Part shown: positions 21,574 through 32,162 of the stretch, in pieces
Layout of the letters: each line of letters opens with the position of its first letter
How positions within the stretch are numbered: position 1 is the first letter of the stretch
Source of the DNA: Saccoglossus kowalevskii
Taxonomy: Eukaryota; Hemichordata; Enteropneusta; Harrimaniidae
NCBI RefSeq assembly: GCF_000003605.2
Contig: NW_003131871.1
Coordinates: forward strand, 25,008-57,584
Direction of reading: 5' to 3'
DNA length: 32,577 bases
The notes under the pieces: model-generated
The model's input: only the letters and a program-made list of their open reading frames with translations
Database searches by the model: none
Told to the model about the DNA's origin: nothing
Translations under genes and position numbers: made by a program

Positions 21574-23377
21574 AAGCAGCCTTTCGGCTGAGATAGCTCT
21601 GCTATCAGCAATGCACATTTCAAATAAAGAACTGAAGATATCATTAGAAAATAAACAAATTTGAGAGCGGTCCACATTTAGTACCTATATGTGAAATATC
21701 AAAGCAATCAAACGTTCTGTTTTTAACAAGAACTGGAAAATACCACTTTTTACCAAAAATTTGAAAAAAATATTCATCAAAATTAGAGAATTGAAAATAT
21801 TGTCACAAAATGAATAAAACTGAGAGAGGTCCACATGTAGTATCTATATATGTAATATCAAAGCAATTGGACTTTTGATTTTTTAACGAGAAGTGGAAAA
21901 TATCACTTTTTACCAAAAATGAGAAAAATATTCATCAAAATTAGAGAATTGAAGATATCATCACAAAATGAATATATCTGAGAGAGGTCCACATGTAGTA
22001 CCTATATATGTTATATTAAAGCAATCAGACTTTCTGTTTTTAACAAGAACTGGAAAAAACCACTTTTTACCAAAAATTTGAAAAAATATTCATCAAAATT
22101 AGAGAATTGAAAATATTGTCACAAAATGAATAAAACTGAGAGAGGTCCACATGTAGCACCTATATATGTAATATCAAAGCAACTGGACTTTTGATTTTTT
22201 AACGAGAAGTGGAAAATATCACTTTTTACCAAAAATGAGAAAAATATTCATCGAAATTAGAGAATTGAAAATATCGTCACAAAATGAATATATCTGAGAG
22301 AGGTCCACATGTAGTACCTATATATGTAATATTAAAGCAATCAGACTTTCGGTTTTTAACAAGAACTGGAAAATACTACTTTTTTCCAAAAATTTGAAAA
22401 AATACTCATCAAAATTAGAGAATTGAAAATATTGTCACAAAATGAATAAAACTGAGAGAGGTCCACATGTAGTATCTATATATGTAATATCAAAGCAATT
22501 GGACTTTTGATTTTTTAACGAGAAGTGGAAAATATCACTTTTTACCAAAAATGAGAAAAATATTCATCAAAATTAGAGAATTGAAGATATCGTCACAAAA
22601 TGAATATATCTATCTGAGAGAGGTCCACATGTAGTACCTATATATGTAATATTAAAGCAATCAGACTTTCGGTTTTTAACAAGAACTGGAAAATACCACT
22701 TTTTACCAAAAATTTGAAAAAATATTCATCAAAATTAGAGAATTGAAAATATTGTCACAAAATGAATAAAACTGAGAGAGGTCCACATGTAGCACCTATA
22801 TATGTAATATCAAAGCAACTGGACTTTTGATTTTTTAACGAGAAGTGGAAAATATCACTTTTTACCAAAAATGAGAAAAATATTCATCAAAATTAGAGAA
22901 TTGAAGATATCGTAACAAAATGAATAAATCTGAAAAAGGTCCACATGTAGTACCTATATATCTATAATATCAAAGCAATCGGACATTCGGTTTTTAACAA
23001 GAAGTGGAAAATATTACTTTTTACCAAAAATGAGAAAAATATTCATCAAAATTAGAGAATTGAAGATATTGTCACAAAATGAATAAATCTGAGAGAGGTC
23101 TACCCAAGGTACCTATATGTATAATATCAAAGCAATCGGACTTGCAGGTTTCAACAAGAAGTCAAAAATATAACTTTCTATCAAAAATGGCAACAATATT
23201 CATCAAAATTAGAGATTTAAAGATACCATCTTAAAATGAACAAATCTAAGAGAAGTCTGCCCAAGGTACATATACACCAAGTATCAAAGCAATAAGAATT
23301 GTAGCTTTCAAGAAGAAGTCGAAAATGTAAAAAGTTGACACAGATAACAAACAACGACGGACAATCACTCATATGAG
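21574..23377 (+). mobile_element. Helentron-like element, copy 2, with eleven ~157-bp tandem units
   Basis: The head at 21574-21650 has a stem-loop (GCAGCC/GGCTG) and AGCTCTGCTATC, a mutated form of the head motif AGCTCCGCTGTT. It is followed by GCAATGCACATTTCAA, shared with copies 1 and 3. The body has eleven units of about 157 bp, each with a GAGAGGTCCACATGTAG segment, a TATATATGTAATAT segment, ATCAAAGCAA, and an AACAAGAACTGG or AACGAGAAGTGG segment. Units 1-8 alternate between two types; units 9-11 are single diverged forms. The tail at about 23335-23377 (GTTGACAC..., ACGACGGACAATCACTC) matches the tails of copies 1 and 3 but lacks copy 3's terminal hairpin. No transposition protein is encoded. 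Pearl-type and HINE elements have this build: conserved ends around a minisatellite core. Confidence 0.85.
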
Positions 23378-26300
23378 TAATGACTGTATTAAATTTTATT
23401 ATTTTTTATGAAGAGGAAATAGTGTTTATCAATGTAGTATGTTTACTCAGAGTGATACAATATGATACATGGGTTTTCAAGTTATGATAGTGAGATGATG
23501 TGTACAGTGAATAATACTACATTACATCATAAATACCACACCTTTGGGCCTACCCATTATCATAGAAATTGCCAAAATCTCTGTATCCTATGCTAGAATT
23601 GGAGTTTGTGACCAGGAACAGACCTTTAGGGGTGTTATTTGATTACACAGGAAAAAAATCAGATAAAATTAGCAGAGCAGCTTTGTCTTGTCCAAGTTTG
23701 AAGGCTGAATATGACTTAGTATTTTCCACTGATATATATATTATTTTTCTCAGATGTTTTTGTCACACATGCTACATGCAAAAAAAAAACAGTCAATTGG
23801 TTTAAGCTCTCATGAGACCCCAAATTGTGGTCACTTTTGCAGAAAATCTAAAATGGCAGTCAAACCATGTGACTAATCATTTTTTCTAGTCATACTAGAT
23901 TAGATGCCATCTACGATTGTACGATTTTGATGTTGTGGGCAGGGTTTTGGTACAGGACATACTACCTATGCGAGTTTCCATGGTAACATACTAAAGTCCT
24001 GGAGACAGCCAATCAGTGATGATTAGAAGTGTGTGCTGACTATGTAGTTACATAACTATTCACCAGAGCAGACCATTTTATATTTATATGAAAATATGGA
24101 TATGTAAAATATCTGCATGCCAAATATCCAGTAGAATGGTTAAAGCACTACTGAAAAATAAATGCCCAAATTGTTGCCATTTTATTGTCATTCATGAAGA
24201 CAAAATTCAAAATAAATGAGCCAATCTGTAAAAAAAAAATTACTGTCTAGAAATCAAAGATAGCAACCAAACAACATGACCAAGAGCTTTGTAAACTTTA
24301 ATAGGTATTATACATAATTCAGATCAATGTGAAAAAATTTCATATGATGTTTTTTTTCCTTTCATGAAAAATGTATCCTGTATATCATTAATGCTACCAC
24401 AAAAAATCAGACAGCTAGATCCTCAGAAAGAATTCAAAATGGCCAAGATGGCTGCCAAACCAGTTGACCAATAAAACTTCTAAACGTTAGTTGCACATGT
24501 TCTCATCGTCCCCCAATGTGCTTTATAAGTTGAGAAGTCCATGGGCAATAATGTTCAAACGGCAAAAGAAAAAACGTGCCAGAGAATAGGTCCAAATTTC
24601 ATGAACCCTAAAAATAATCAGAAACAAAGACAAAAAACTATTACCGGTATATAGCCAAAACAAATTTTATAGAATGAATTTATTAAATTGAACTCAAAAA
24701 ATGTTTTTTCTATTCGTACCACAAGTTTTTACAGGTCAAACTCCAGCACTGATATTAAAAAAAAAAATGATATATTTTCAAAATCCCACTACAAAAAAAT
24801 TGTTTTCTATATAGGGATAGAAGGACTGTGCTGCAAATGAAACTGGTTTCGTTATTACTATCTTGTTATCTGAAGTCCCTGGTAACCAAGTGTTACTACA
24901 TATAAACAATCTCATTGTTTTGATTTACAATGCAGGTGTTTACCACATATACAGGTGTGATTATTGACTCTACTAAACAATTTACCTTTGTCATAGCAGC
25001 CATAATTTCTTTGGGACTCTGCAACGTCAGTGACTTTCATGAAATTTTGTCTTTGCGAATGCTATAAAAATCTTATAATTGTTAAAAAATCCTAGAAGCG
25101 TAAATGATTTATAGTGAATACTGAGAGCTTCCCATATGTTGATGGCGAATAAACCATGCATTGCCATGGTAACATCCATTGATTAAGGTCAATAAGTAAC
25201 ACATTCCAAACTGAGTAGAGTGAATTACGCTTCTATTTTGATATAGCGATTTAGTAGCAACAGAAATTGAAAAGGTCATAACAACCCTGTAATGTGACCT
25301 TAAAACAATACCATATATGCAAATTGATATGATGATAAATCTGTTTTGATTTGTAAGGAATGTTGTGAAGAGTTTATAATTATTCATTGTAATTCCTCGA
25401 ATCGCATATGCTTATGTAGAAACTGGTAAAAGATCAATCTGATTAAAATCAGATTTTTTTAGGCTTTTTTCTTTTTCTTTTCATTCTTTTAATTATTCAT
25501 CTGATTTGAATTAGATTGATAAAACATTAACACATTCCATTATATGATTGGTGTAATTGAAAATTGTGCATCTTTATTTGACATTACTATCAACCATACG
25601 ATTTCAATCTTTGTAAAATATTCTACTTGTTTTTATGTAGTTCTCTGTTAATTTCTCTTGGACTACAATTTGTTGACACATGTGAAAATAAAACTTTTGT
25701 TTAATTTTGTGAACGGTTGAACTTTTGTGTTCAATGGGTTTAAGGCTAGAAAAGAAGTGTTTCTGCTCAATTTCAAGTAGTTTTCTGAAAATAATGAATG
25801 CAAACCTATATATATTTTGAAATTATTATTTAATTATTGATTTTTCATATGAACCTGAACTTTTATTTAATTATTTCTTAAATTCTGAAAAAATAACCTA
25901 AAAAAAAACAGTGATGCACATGTTTTTAAATAATGTTTGGTGACTAGAAACACAAATATATTTTTTTGCCTATTAAGATAATGTATTAGCCCCTTCATGA
26001 CCCTTTAGAGAAGCACTTCCGATAACTTCTAATTAAAACTATGAATATATTTATTGATTGTAAGTTGAAAATATGATCACATTACCATGTTGTTTTAACT
26101 ACATCACTTGCATCACATTCTAAGAATGCATGGTATTTCATAGTATTAAATACACACATATTAAAACTTGGCAGTACTACGATTGAAAATATTATGCATT
26201 AATAAAATTATTCATAAGATGTCAGTTACCATATATATTATATAGCTCATAGTGATCTAAATTTAAGCTAAATTATCAATATTTATTAAATTCAAAAGAA

Positions 26301-26793
26301 AAAAAATAGGAAAATATAGTGATGTGTCCTTGGAATTGCATTATGTACATTCCATTGAGAAAATATACAGAGCTAATTTTCCCCAATATTTTTGTATTTC
26401 ATATTATATTCTATAATATAACAGTACAATACAATAATTACAGATATTGTAAAATCTGTGAATAATTAACACATTTACACTATATTATCCTTGAAGTACT
26501 GAGCAAAGCTGATTGAAATAATATTCTAGTTACAGCTTTTTTTCAAATATAATTTAGTTTTTGTTTTTTTCATATATTTTATTTTATTTGCTGGTATTTT
26601 TTCAAGTGATGGTAATCGTGAAAAAAGCCCTAACTAGGATCTCATTTTGGCACCAAGCCAAATGACATTTCTTGCAATGATCGAGTTTACACAAAGTAAT
26701 ATGCAAGATCACCAGTACTTGTTCTTATATAGCACGCAGTTACCTAAAAATATTTTGTTCAAAATAAAAATTAATTTTCTATGTGTCAGGTAC
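23378..26793. other. CpG-poor AT-rich intergenic stretch
   Basis: No exon was found. Between 23851 and 24470 there are three loosely similar segments of the form AAATGGC-AACC-AAACCA-TGAC (about 23851, 24251 and 24435) that look like fragments of an old repeat. Homopolymers and AT-rich low-complexity sequence fill most of the rest. It lies downstream of POFUT1. Confidence 0.45.
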
Positions 26794-27094
26794 TGTTTAC
26801 AGCCATCTACCTAGGTGATGTTCACATGTTTACAGCCAGCTGCCTAGGTGATGTTTACATGTTTACAGCCATTTACCTAGGTGATGTTCACATGTTTACA
26901 GCCAGCTGCCTAGGTGCTGTTTACATGTTTACAGCCATTTACCTAGGTGATGTTTAAATGTGTATAGCCAGCTGCCTAGGTGATGTTTACATGTGTATAG
27001 CCAGCTGTCTAGGTGATGTTTACATGTGTATAGCCAGCTGTCTAGGTGATGTTTACATGTGTATAGCCAGCTGTCTAGGTGATGTTTACATGTG
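26794..27094. repeat. 33-bp minisatellite, about 9 copies
   Basis: The unit is TGTTTACAGCCAGCTGCC followed by TAGGTGATGTTTACA. Variants include TTTACC or TGTCTAGG for the CTGCC segment, TTCACA for TTTACA, and GTGTATAGCC for GTTTACAGCC. Related variants cluster: the left half carries GTTTACAGCC, the right half GTGTATAGCC. The minus strand stays open because 33 is a multiple of three, giving an 11-residue peptide repeat, but there is no sign of a gene. It sits about 400 bp downstream of the POFUT1 stop. Confidence 0.95.
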
Positions 27095-27287
27095 AATAAA
27101 CCTGTACATGTATCACCCCATGTGTAATTATTTGGCTCAGCATTGTATTGTAATATCAACCCTTTGAGTCAACAGCAGACACCATCCACAAAATAGTTCT
27201 ATTTATAGTCTTCTCTTTTTTACATAAAATACTGTGAAAATTTCAAATTTATATATCAAAACTAGAAGCAATGTCACATTTTGTTTG

Positions 27288-27293
27288 TTTATT
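27288..27293 (-). terminator. Candidate POFUT1 polyadenylation signal
   Basis: AATAAA on the minus strand (plus TTTATT), about 200 bp past the POFUT1 stop. Its position and AT-rich surroundings fit a short 3'UTR ending near 27265, before the minisatellite. Confidence 0.5.
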
Positions 27294-27493
27294 CCAAAAT
27301 TAAGATTGAATACGATGAAAATTACAGAAAATGTGAACAATTTACCCAAATTGGGGAAATACCAAACAAATGTGGCTGCAGAGAATATTTATAGATATTA
27401 AAACAAATTGATGATTGAGCGTTACTATCATGAAAAAGACATAAAAAAAATAAAAATACAAAAAGGAATGCTGATCAAGAAAAATGCATAGTT

Positions 27494-27685
27494 TCAGAGT
27501 TCTTCTTTTTTTCTTTTTTTTTCTTCATTGAAGCCCCAGAACCAAGTTGTCTTTCCAGACGCTTCACGTTCTCTGGTTGCGAATGCCGAGAAAGAAGACA
27601 CGCAGTTGCATATGTAAAGATGAGATTTACCCAAGATGGCCAAATCAACATGTGGTTCTTTCGGTTTCCTTACCACTACCTTAAC
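27494..27685 (-). CDS. POFUT1: POFUT1 last coding exon (63 codons plus stop)
   Basis: POFUT1 (GT65) transfers fucose from GDP-fucose to Ser/Thr in EGF repeats, notably of Notch, in the ER lumen. The exon starts after the acceptor TATTCCACAG, with the frame at phase 0. It encodes VKVVVRKP...HVDLAILG, then the diagnostic NCVSSFSAFATRERE block that forms part of the nucleotide-sugar site, then TTWFWGF, and ends in KKEEL. Human POFUT1 has the same order (VKVV, VDLYILG, NCVSSFTAFVKRER, FFGM) and ends RDEF. KEEL is a KDEL-like ER retrieval signal. Oddities are an extra Cys just before NCVSSF, where the human protein has Gly, and a very lysine-rich tail. The ATG of the longer open frame, at 27799, lies in the intron and is not the start. 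Confidence 0.95.
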   Translation of the reverse strand, partial: VKVVVRKPKEPHVDLAILGKSHLYICNCVSSFSAFATREREASGKTTWFWGFNEEKKRKKEEL

Positions 27686-28780
27686 CTGTGGAATATACAG
27701 TAAATACACAAAATTTATTTGTAATTCACATACATTATAAATGCAAATGCCGGCCACATCATATTTAAAATAAAAATGGGGCACAATATGGCCTGTCAAC
27801 TGTCATTTTGGGAATAAAATAAAATATTTGCATTATTATTCTTCACTTATAAACATCAGCTACAATACATACTTAGAAATTAGCATTGCTTAAATTATCT
27901 TATTGTAAGCCATTTGTACAGCAAAATGTTTAAATTCATACTATATTGTGATGTCACAGTTGCCATGGTTTTTTATGACTAAGTAATCTGAAAATAGTAC
28001 ATTTTTTAGAAATTAAGAAATTATTTATTTCCAGTAAATCAATCTCACGATATTTACACTACATATACACATAATAATAAAAAGCATACATACATGTTTA
28101 ATTTGCTTTAAAAATGTGCAGATTTTCATAAATAATAATAAAAGCTGCCCTTTCTGTTTAAACTAAGCAGTGATTTTTTTGTTCTGTTCTTTTTCTAATT
28201 GTGTGTAATAATTGTACATCACATTAATGAGCATAGTGACCTTGACCTACACACTACAATTGGTGACTCATAAATGAATTTTTATTATTCACATGAACAT
28301 AGCCGATATCATTCCATAGAGGGCGCTATCATGAATACCTGCATAATAAGTACTGGCTGCATGGAAACGTACATAAAGCCATTATTCATTTTTTTTTTCT
28401 ATTTCCATTTAAGCAAAGTATTTGTTATTCATTCATAAATTAAAAATAAATTCTGTTAACAATTTGTAATTTTCATTGCATGCTTTCATTAAAATGCAAA
28501 TAGGTGTGTGAAAAAATGATTAGCTTCTAGTCCTAAGGAAAACCGATAAACGATGACGAGGTATTAGTTTGTTTTTGTACTAAGATTATTTAATAACACT
28601 AAAGATATATGTTCAATGTTGGACAGTTAATAAATAATTCATGTACATGCATTTCTCATTCCTACCATATGTGAAATTGTGAGAGAGTAGATTTTAAATG
28701 ATAGAATAGAAACACATTCAGTAATTATTTTTTAAACATACAATTATCAATTAATAGAAAAAGGAAATAATTACACATAC
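27686..28780 (-). other. POFUT1 last intron (1095 bp)
   Basis: Bounded on the minus strand by donor AAAG|GTATGTG and acceptor TTCCACAG|GTTAAG, phase 0. It is AT-rich and CpG-poor, with no repeat family or nested gene recognised. Confidence 0.9.
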
Positions 28781-29023
28781 CTTTTGACTTTTTAAGCTTT
28801 TGGTGAGTTCACTTATCAACGGATTATCATCCGTAGCAACAAACACTCCCTTTGCTTTGATTTTTTTCACAGCTTTTTTTGTTTTCTTTAATATCTCATC
28901 CACTCCAGGAAAGCAGAGGTCATAGGTCAATTTCCCATGTTCATTGTTATAACCAAGGCACTGTGGTGATGCAAATAATTGCCTCCCAACGTTGTCATTT
29001 TTTACATGGTCACATGCTTTTTT
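28781..29023 (-). CDS. POFUT1: POFUT1 penultimate coding exon (81 codons)
   Basis: The exon runs from acceptor TTATTTTCCCAG to donor GTATGTG, exactly 81 codons with phase 0 at both ends, so it joins the last exon in frame. It encodes KKACDHV, then QLFASPQCLGY, then LTYDLCFPGVDEILK, then GVFVATDDNPLISEL. Human POFUT1 has the equivalent KNACAML, FMASPQCVGY, MTMCLPDLKEIQ and SVYVATDSESYVPEL. The conserved cysteines of ACDH, SPQC and LCFP and the VATD motif of the Rossmann-like GDP-fucose domain are all present. With the last exon this gives 144 C-terminal residues of a protein of roughly 390. The preceding exon should end in the HLRIGSDW-type motif. I did not find it in the rest of the window, so it probably lies beyond the right edge. 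Confidence 0.95.
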
Positions 29024-30163
29024 CTGGGAAAATAAACAAATAGATGTGGGGAAAATGAGTTGGGATCAAAGTTAAAATGTAGAGAGGTTAAAGTTCAACA
29101 TTGAATAGTACAGATTAAATATTGAAGATAGATGGCAGAGAAAGGCAGGAAGGTAATTCTCCATAGTACTGGCATAATGGTACAGACATGGAGTTAACAA
29201 ATATTTTTAAAGCTCCATGGTAGAGGCCAGAGTACAGACAACATCTTTGAAGAAAGATTCTGTAAACCTGCATATTTCACTGTTAGGAAATCAAAAACCT
29301 GTCCATTTTCAACTATGCACATCACAGTACTGATTGTATGCCAAATTTGAAATGGTTAACTTGAACATCAAGATTTCTTTTAAGAACTACTAGTACCGGT
29401 AGTTAGATTTTTGAGGACAGAGAAGAGTAGAAGTGTCCTGTGAGTGAACTCTCGTCAATCTTGTGATGGTGAATAAACTATGGAACCCTTTGCTATCTGT
29501 TTATAGTCAGGATTTCAATATTTGCTTAGACACAGTTTTAATACTTTACAGACAGCCAGTTATTCCCCTGAATTCTGCCCATGGCACTTTGTGAAGGCCT
29601 TTAAAGATCTTCCCATCTGTTGCTCACCATATAGTAGAATGATTTGATATAATTTTGCTATGCATTTATTGTTTTAATTAAAATTAAAAAATATGCTGTG
29701 ATTAATAATTGATAGTTTGTTCATGTTACTGAGATAAAATGATGTTTTTTTCCAGAGTAAATTTGCATATCCACATGTGTCATTCATTCAAGAAAAGACA
29801 CAGTTTTTGAACAATCCAATTCAATGTGGCACAAATACAATATCATTACTTATACTACCAATACATGTACTATACTGGGAAAGAAATTGATATATAAGAG
29901 CACCATGCAAACAAACACATTTCAATGTAATTAACAGTGAATCAGATGTGGTTGAAAACCTGGTAAAAAATTTGATTTTTTTGACTTTAGATTTCGGAAC
30001 TCATTTTACTACATCAGAGGCAAATGTGAGCAAAGATTTTATAAATTTGTACCACATTTGTCAGCAGTTGGAAACTAAATAATGACGAGTTAAAGTTGAA
30101 AGGTGGATACTATAACATTTCAATATCCTCTAAAATTGATTTACTATCATACATGTATATAAC
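29024..30163 (-). other. Probable POFUT1 intron sequence
   Basis: Continues upstream of the penultimate POFUT1 exon on the minus strand. No further POFUT1 exon was recognised. CpG-poor and AT-rich, with no repeat family named. That it is intron follows from the exon at 29023 needing an upstream partner. Confidence 0.65.
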
Positions 30164-31140
30164 AAGCAGCCTGTTGGCTGAGATAACTCCGCTGTTAGCA
30201 ATGCACATTTCAATTAAAGAACAGAAGATATCATTAAAAGATGAACAATATGTACAGTATCAAATCAATCAGACTTGTGGTTTTTAACAAGAAGTCAAAA
30301 ATATCACTTTTCACCAACAATGACAAAAATAATCATCAAAATTAGATAATTGAAAATATCACCACGAAATTAACAAATCTGAAAGAGGTCCACATGTAGT
30401 ACTTATATATGTAATATCAAAGCAATTGGATTTGTGGTTTTTAACAAGAAGTCGGAAATATCACTTTTTACCAAAAATGACCAAAATATTCATCAAAATT
30501 AGAGAATTAAAGATATCATCACGAAATGAACAAATCTGAGAAAGGTCCACATGTAGTACCTAAATATATAATATCAAAGCAATCAGACCTGAAGTTTTCA
30601 ACAAGAAGTAGAAAATATCACTTTTTACCAAAAATGACAAAAATATTCATCAAAATTAAGAATTAAAGATATCATCACGAAATGAATAAATCTGAGAGAG
30701 GTCCACATGTAGTACCTATATATATAATATCAAAGCAATCAGACCTGATGTTTTCAATCAGAAGTCGAAAATATCACTTTTTATCAAAAATGACAAAAAT
30801 ATTCATCAAAATTACAGAATTAAAGATATCATCACGAAATGAATAAATCTGAGAGAGGTCCACATGTAGTACCTATATATGTAATATCAAAGCAATTGGA
30901 TTTGCCGTTTTCAAAAAGAAATTGAAAATATCACTTTTTAGCAAAAATATTCATAAAAATTAGAGAATTTGAGATTTTGACATGAAATGAACAAATCTGA
31001 GAAAGAACCATCCAAATTACTTGCATATCAAATTTGAAAAATTTTTGAAGAAGAAGTTGAAATTGTAAAGTTGACGACGACGACAGACAATCAGTAATAT
31101 GAACAGCTCCGCAGTGTCGACTTTATCAACAGCGGAGCTA
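30164..31140 (+). mobile_element. Helentron-like element, copy 3, most complete ends
   Basis: The head at 30164-30240 has the stem-loop AGCAGCCTGTTGGCTGAG and AACTCCGCTGTT. About five units with a 156-157 bp period follow, with unit marks near 30280, 30437, 30594, 30750 and 30907. The tail has a GACGACGACGACAGACAATC segment, then a terminal hairpin: AGCTCCGC at 31105-31112 and GCGGAGCT at 31132-31139. AACAGCGGAGCT (31128-31139) is the inverse of the head motif. Subterminal inverted repeats, a 3' hairpin and a tandem core are hallmarks of Helentron-derived non-autonomous elements. It probably sits in a POFUT1 intron. Confidence 0.85.
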
Positions 31141-31297
31141 AAAATCTAGTACTAGCACAAAAATTAAATAATGAAAATCTGCTGATTATGTAGATGCCAT
31201 GAAAACTTTGCACACAAGACAAATGGGCTTTGCTTTATGACTACATTTCTGATGTTTTAAGTGTATTCACAAGATTTTAAATTCTTAGCTTTGCTAT
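31141..31297. other. Spacer between two mobile elements
   Basis: AT-rich sequence of 157 bp between the Helentron-like element and the TTAA-flanked element. Nothing recognisable. Confidence 0.4.
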
Positions 31298-32162
31298 TTA
31301 AGGTAGAGATGCAAGTTCGTAGGCACTTGAGGGTGAAATTTTTTTTTTGCTTTTTATTATCCAACCACTATAGACTGTTAAAATTTTGTATAATTGTGAA
31401 TAGGGGATCATACTCAAAAAACTATTTTAAAATATAGATAACAGGTGCAAACATTCTCTCTTTTGAATGCTTAGCAAGGCTGTACATAAATAATAAAAAA
31501 GAAACATGGTGAAAAAAGAAATGACGGGATCTCCATATTATGCACTATATTTAACTTTTAACAAAACGATAATACATTTAAATTTGGAACTGTTACAGCC
31601 ATTTTAATTATGAGCATTATCAAATTTCTTACTGAGTGAATTGTTATGCAAATTAGCAATTATCTCAGCTTCTTTTTAGTGCACATCCCAGAACTTTAAA
31701 AATAAATAGTTCCTTTGACCTTTTGTTTTGAAATTTTCACAAATGATTGACAATGTGTTTATCTTTAAAACTCCATTGGGTCATTGTTTCTGGTTGAATA
31801 GTGTTGCAGCAATCCTACAGACAACTAGCCTGGGTGTTAATTTATGCATAAACTTGAAGTAGTGAAATTTGAGCTGCTGCACTGCAAAATTGACAACTGG
31901 TAGATGTACCCGTAAACCAATTTTGACAGAAAACAGAAGCATGGTTTAGAAGCTAATTTTTTTTAAATCACTTTTGACCAAAAAAGCACATTTTTGTGCA
32001 TATTTCAAACTACAGTGTCCGTAAAAAAAAATACTAACAACATTTTAAAATCCATACAATAAGTTTTCCAAAAATATATAGTTTTGTGGACAAGGGAGGT
32101 CATCTTGGTTTCCTAATTAACTAATTAAAATACCTGTCAAGTAAACTGCATCTCTACCTTAA
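31298..32162. mobile_element. TTAA-flanked MITE, 865 bp
   Basis: TTAAGGTAGAGATGCA at 31298-31313 is perfectly inverted as TGCATCTCTACCTTAA at 32147-32162. That is a 12-bp terminal inverted repeat (GGTAGAGATGCA) flanked by TTAA on both sides, the target duplication of piggyBac-like transposases. No internal coding sequence was recognised, so it is non-autonomous. Its ends differ from those of the element at 2046-2852, so it is a separate family. It probably lies in a POFUT1 intron. Confidence 0.8.

Noticed and set aside
26929-27159. Minus-strand peptide with an 11-residue repeat
   Set aside because: The 33-bp unit is a multiple of three, so one frame stays open automatically. No other coding evidence.
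27686-27799. N-terminal extension of the POFUT1 last-exon frame back to an ATG
   Set aside because: Similarity to POFUT1 begins exactly at the TTCCACAG acceptor; the sequence before it is AT-rich intron, so the ATG is not a start.
30096-30287. 63-codon open frame at the head of a repeat element
   Set aside because: It runs through the Helentron-like head shared with two other copies. The related frame at 21476-21664 in copy 2 is the same repeat, not a gene.
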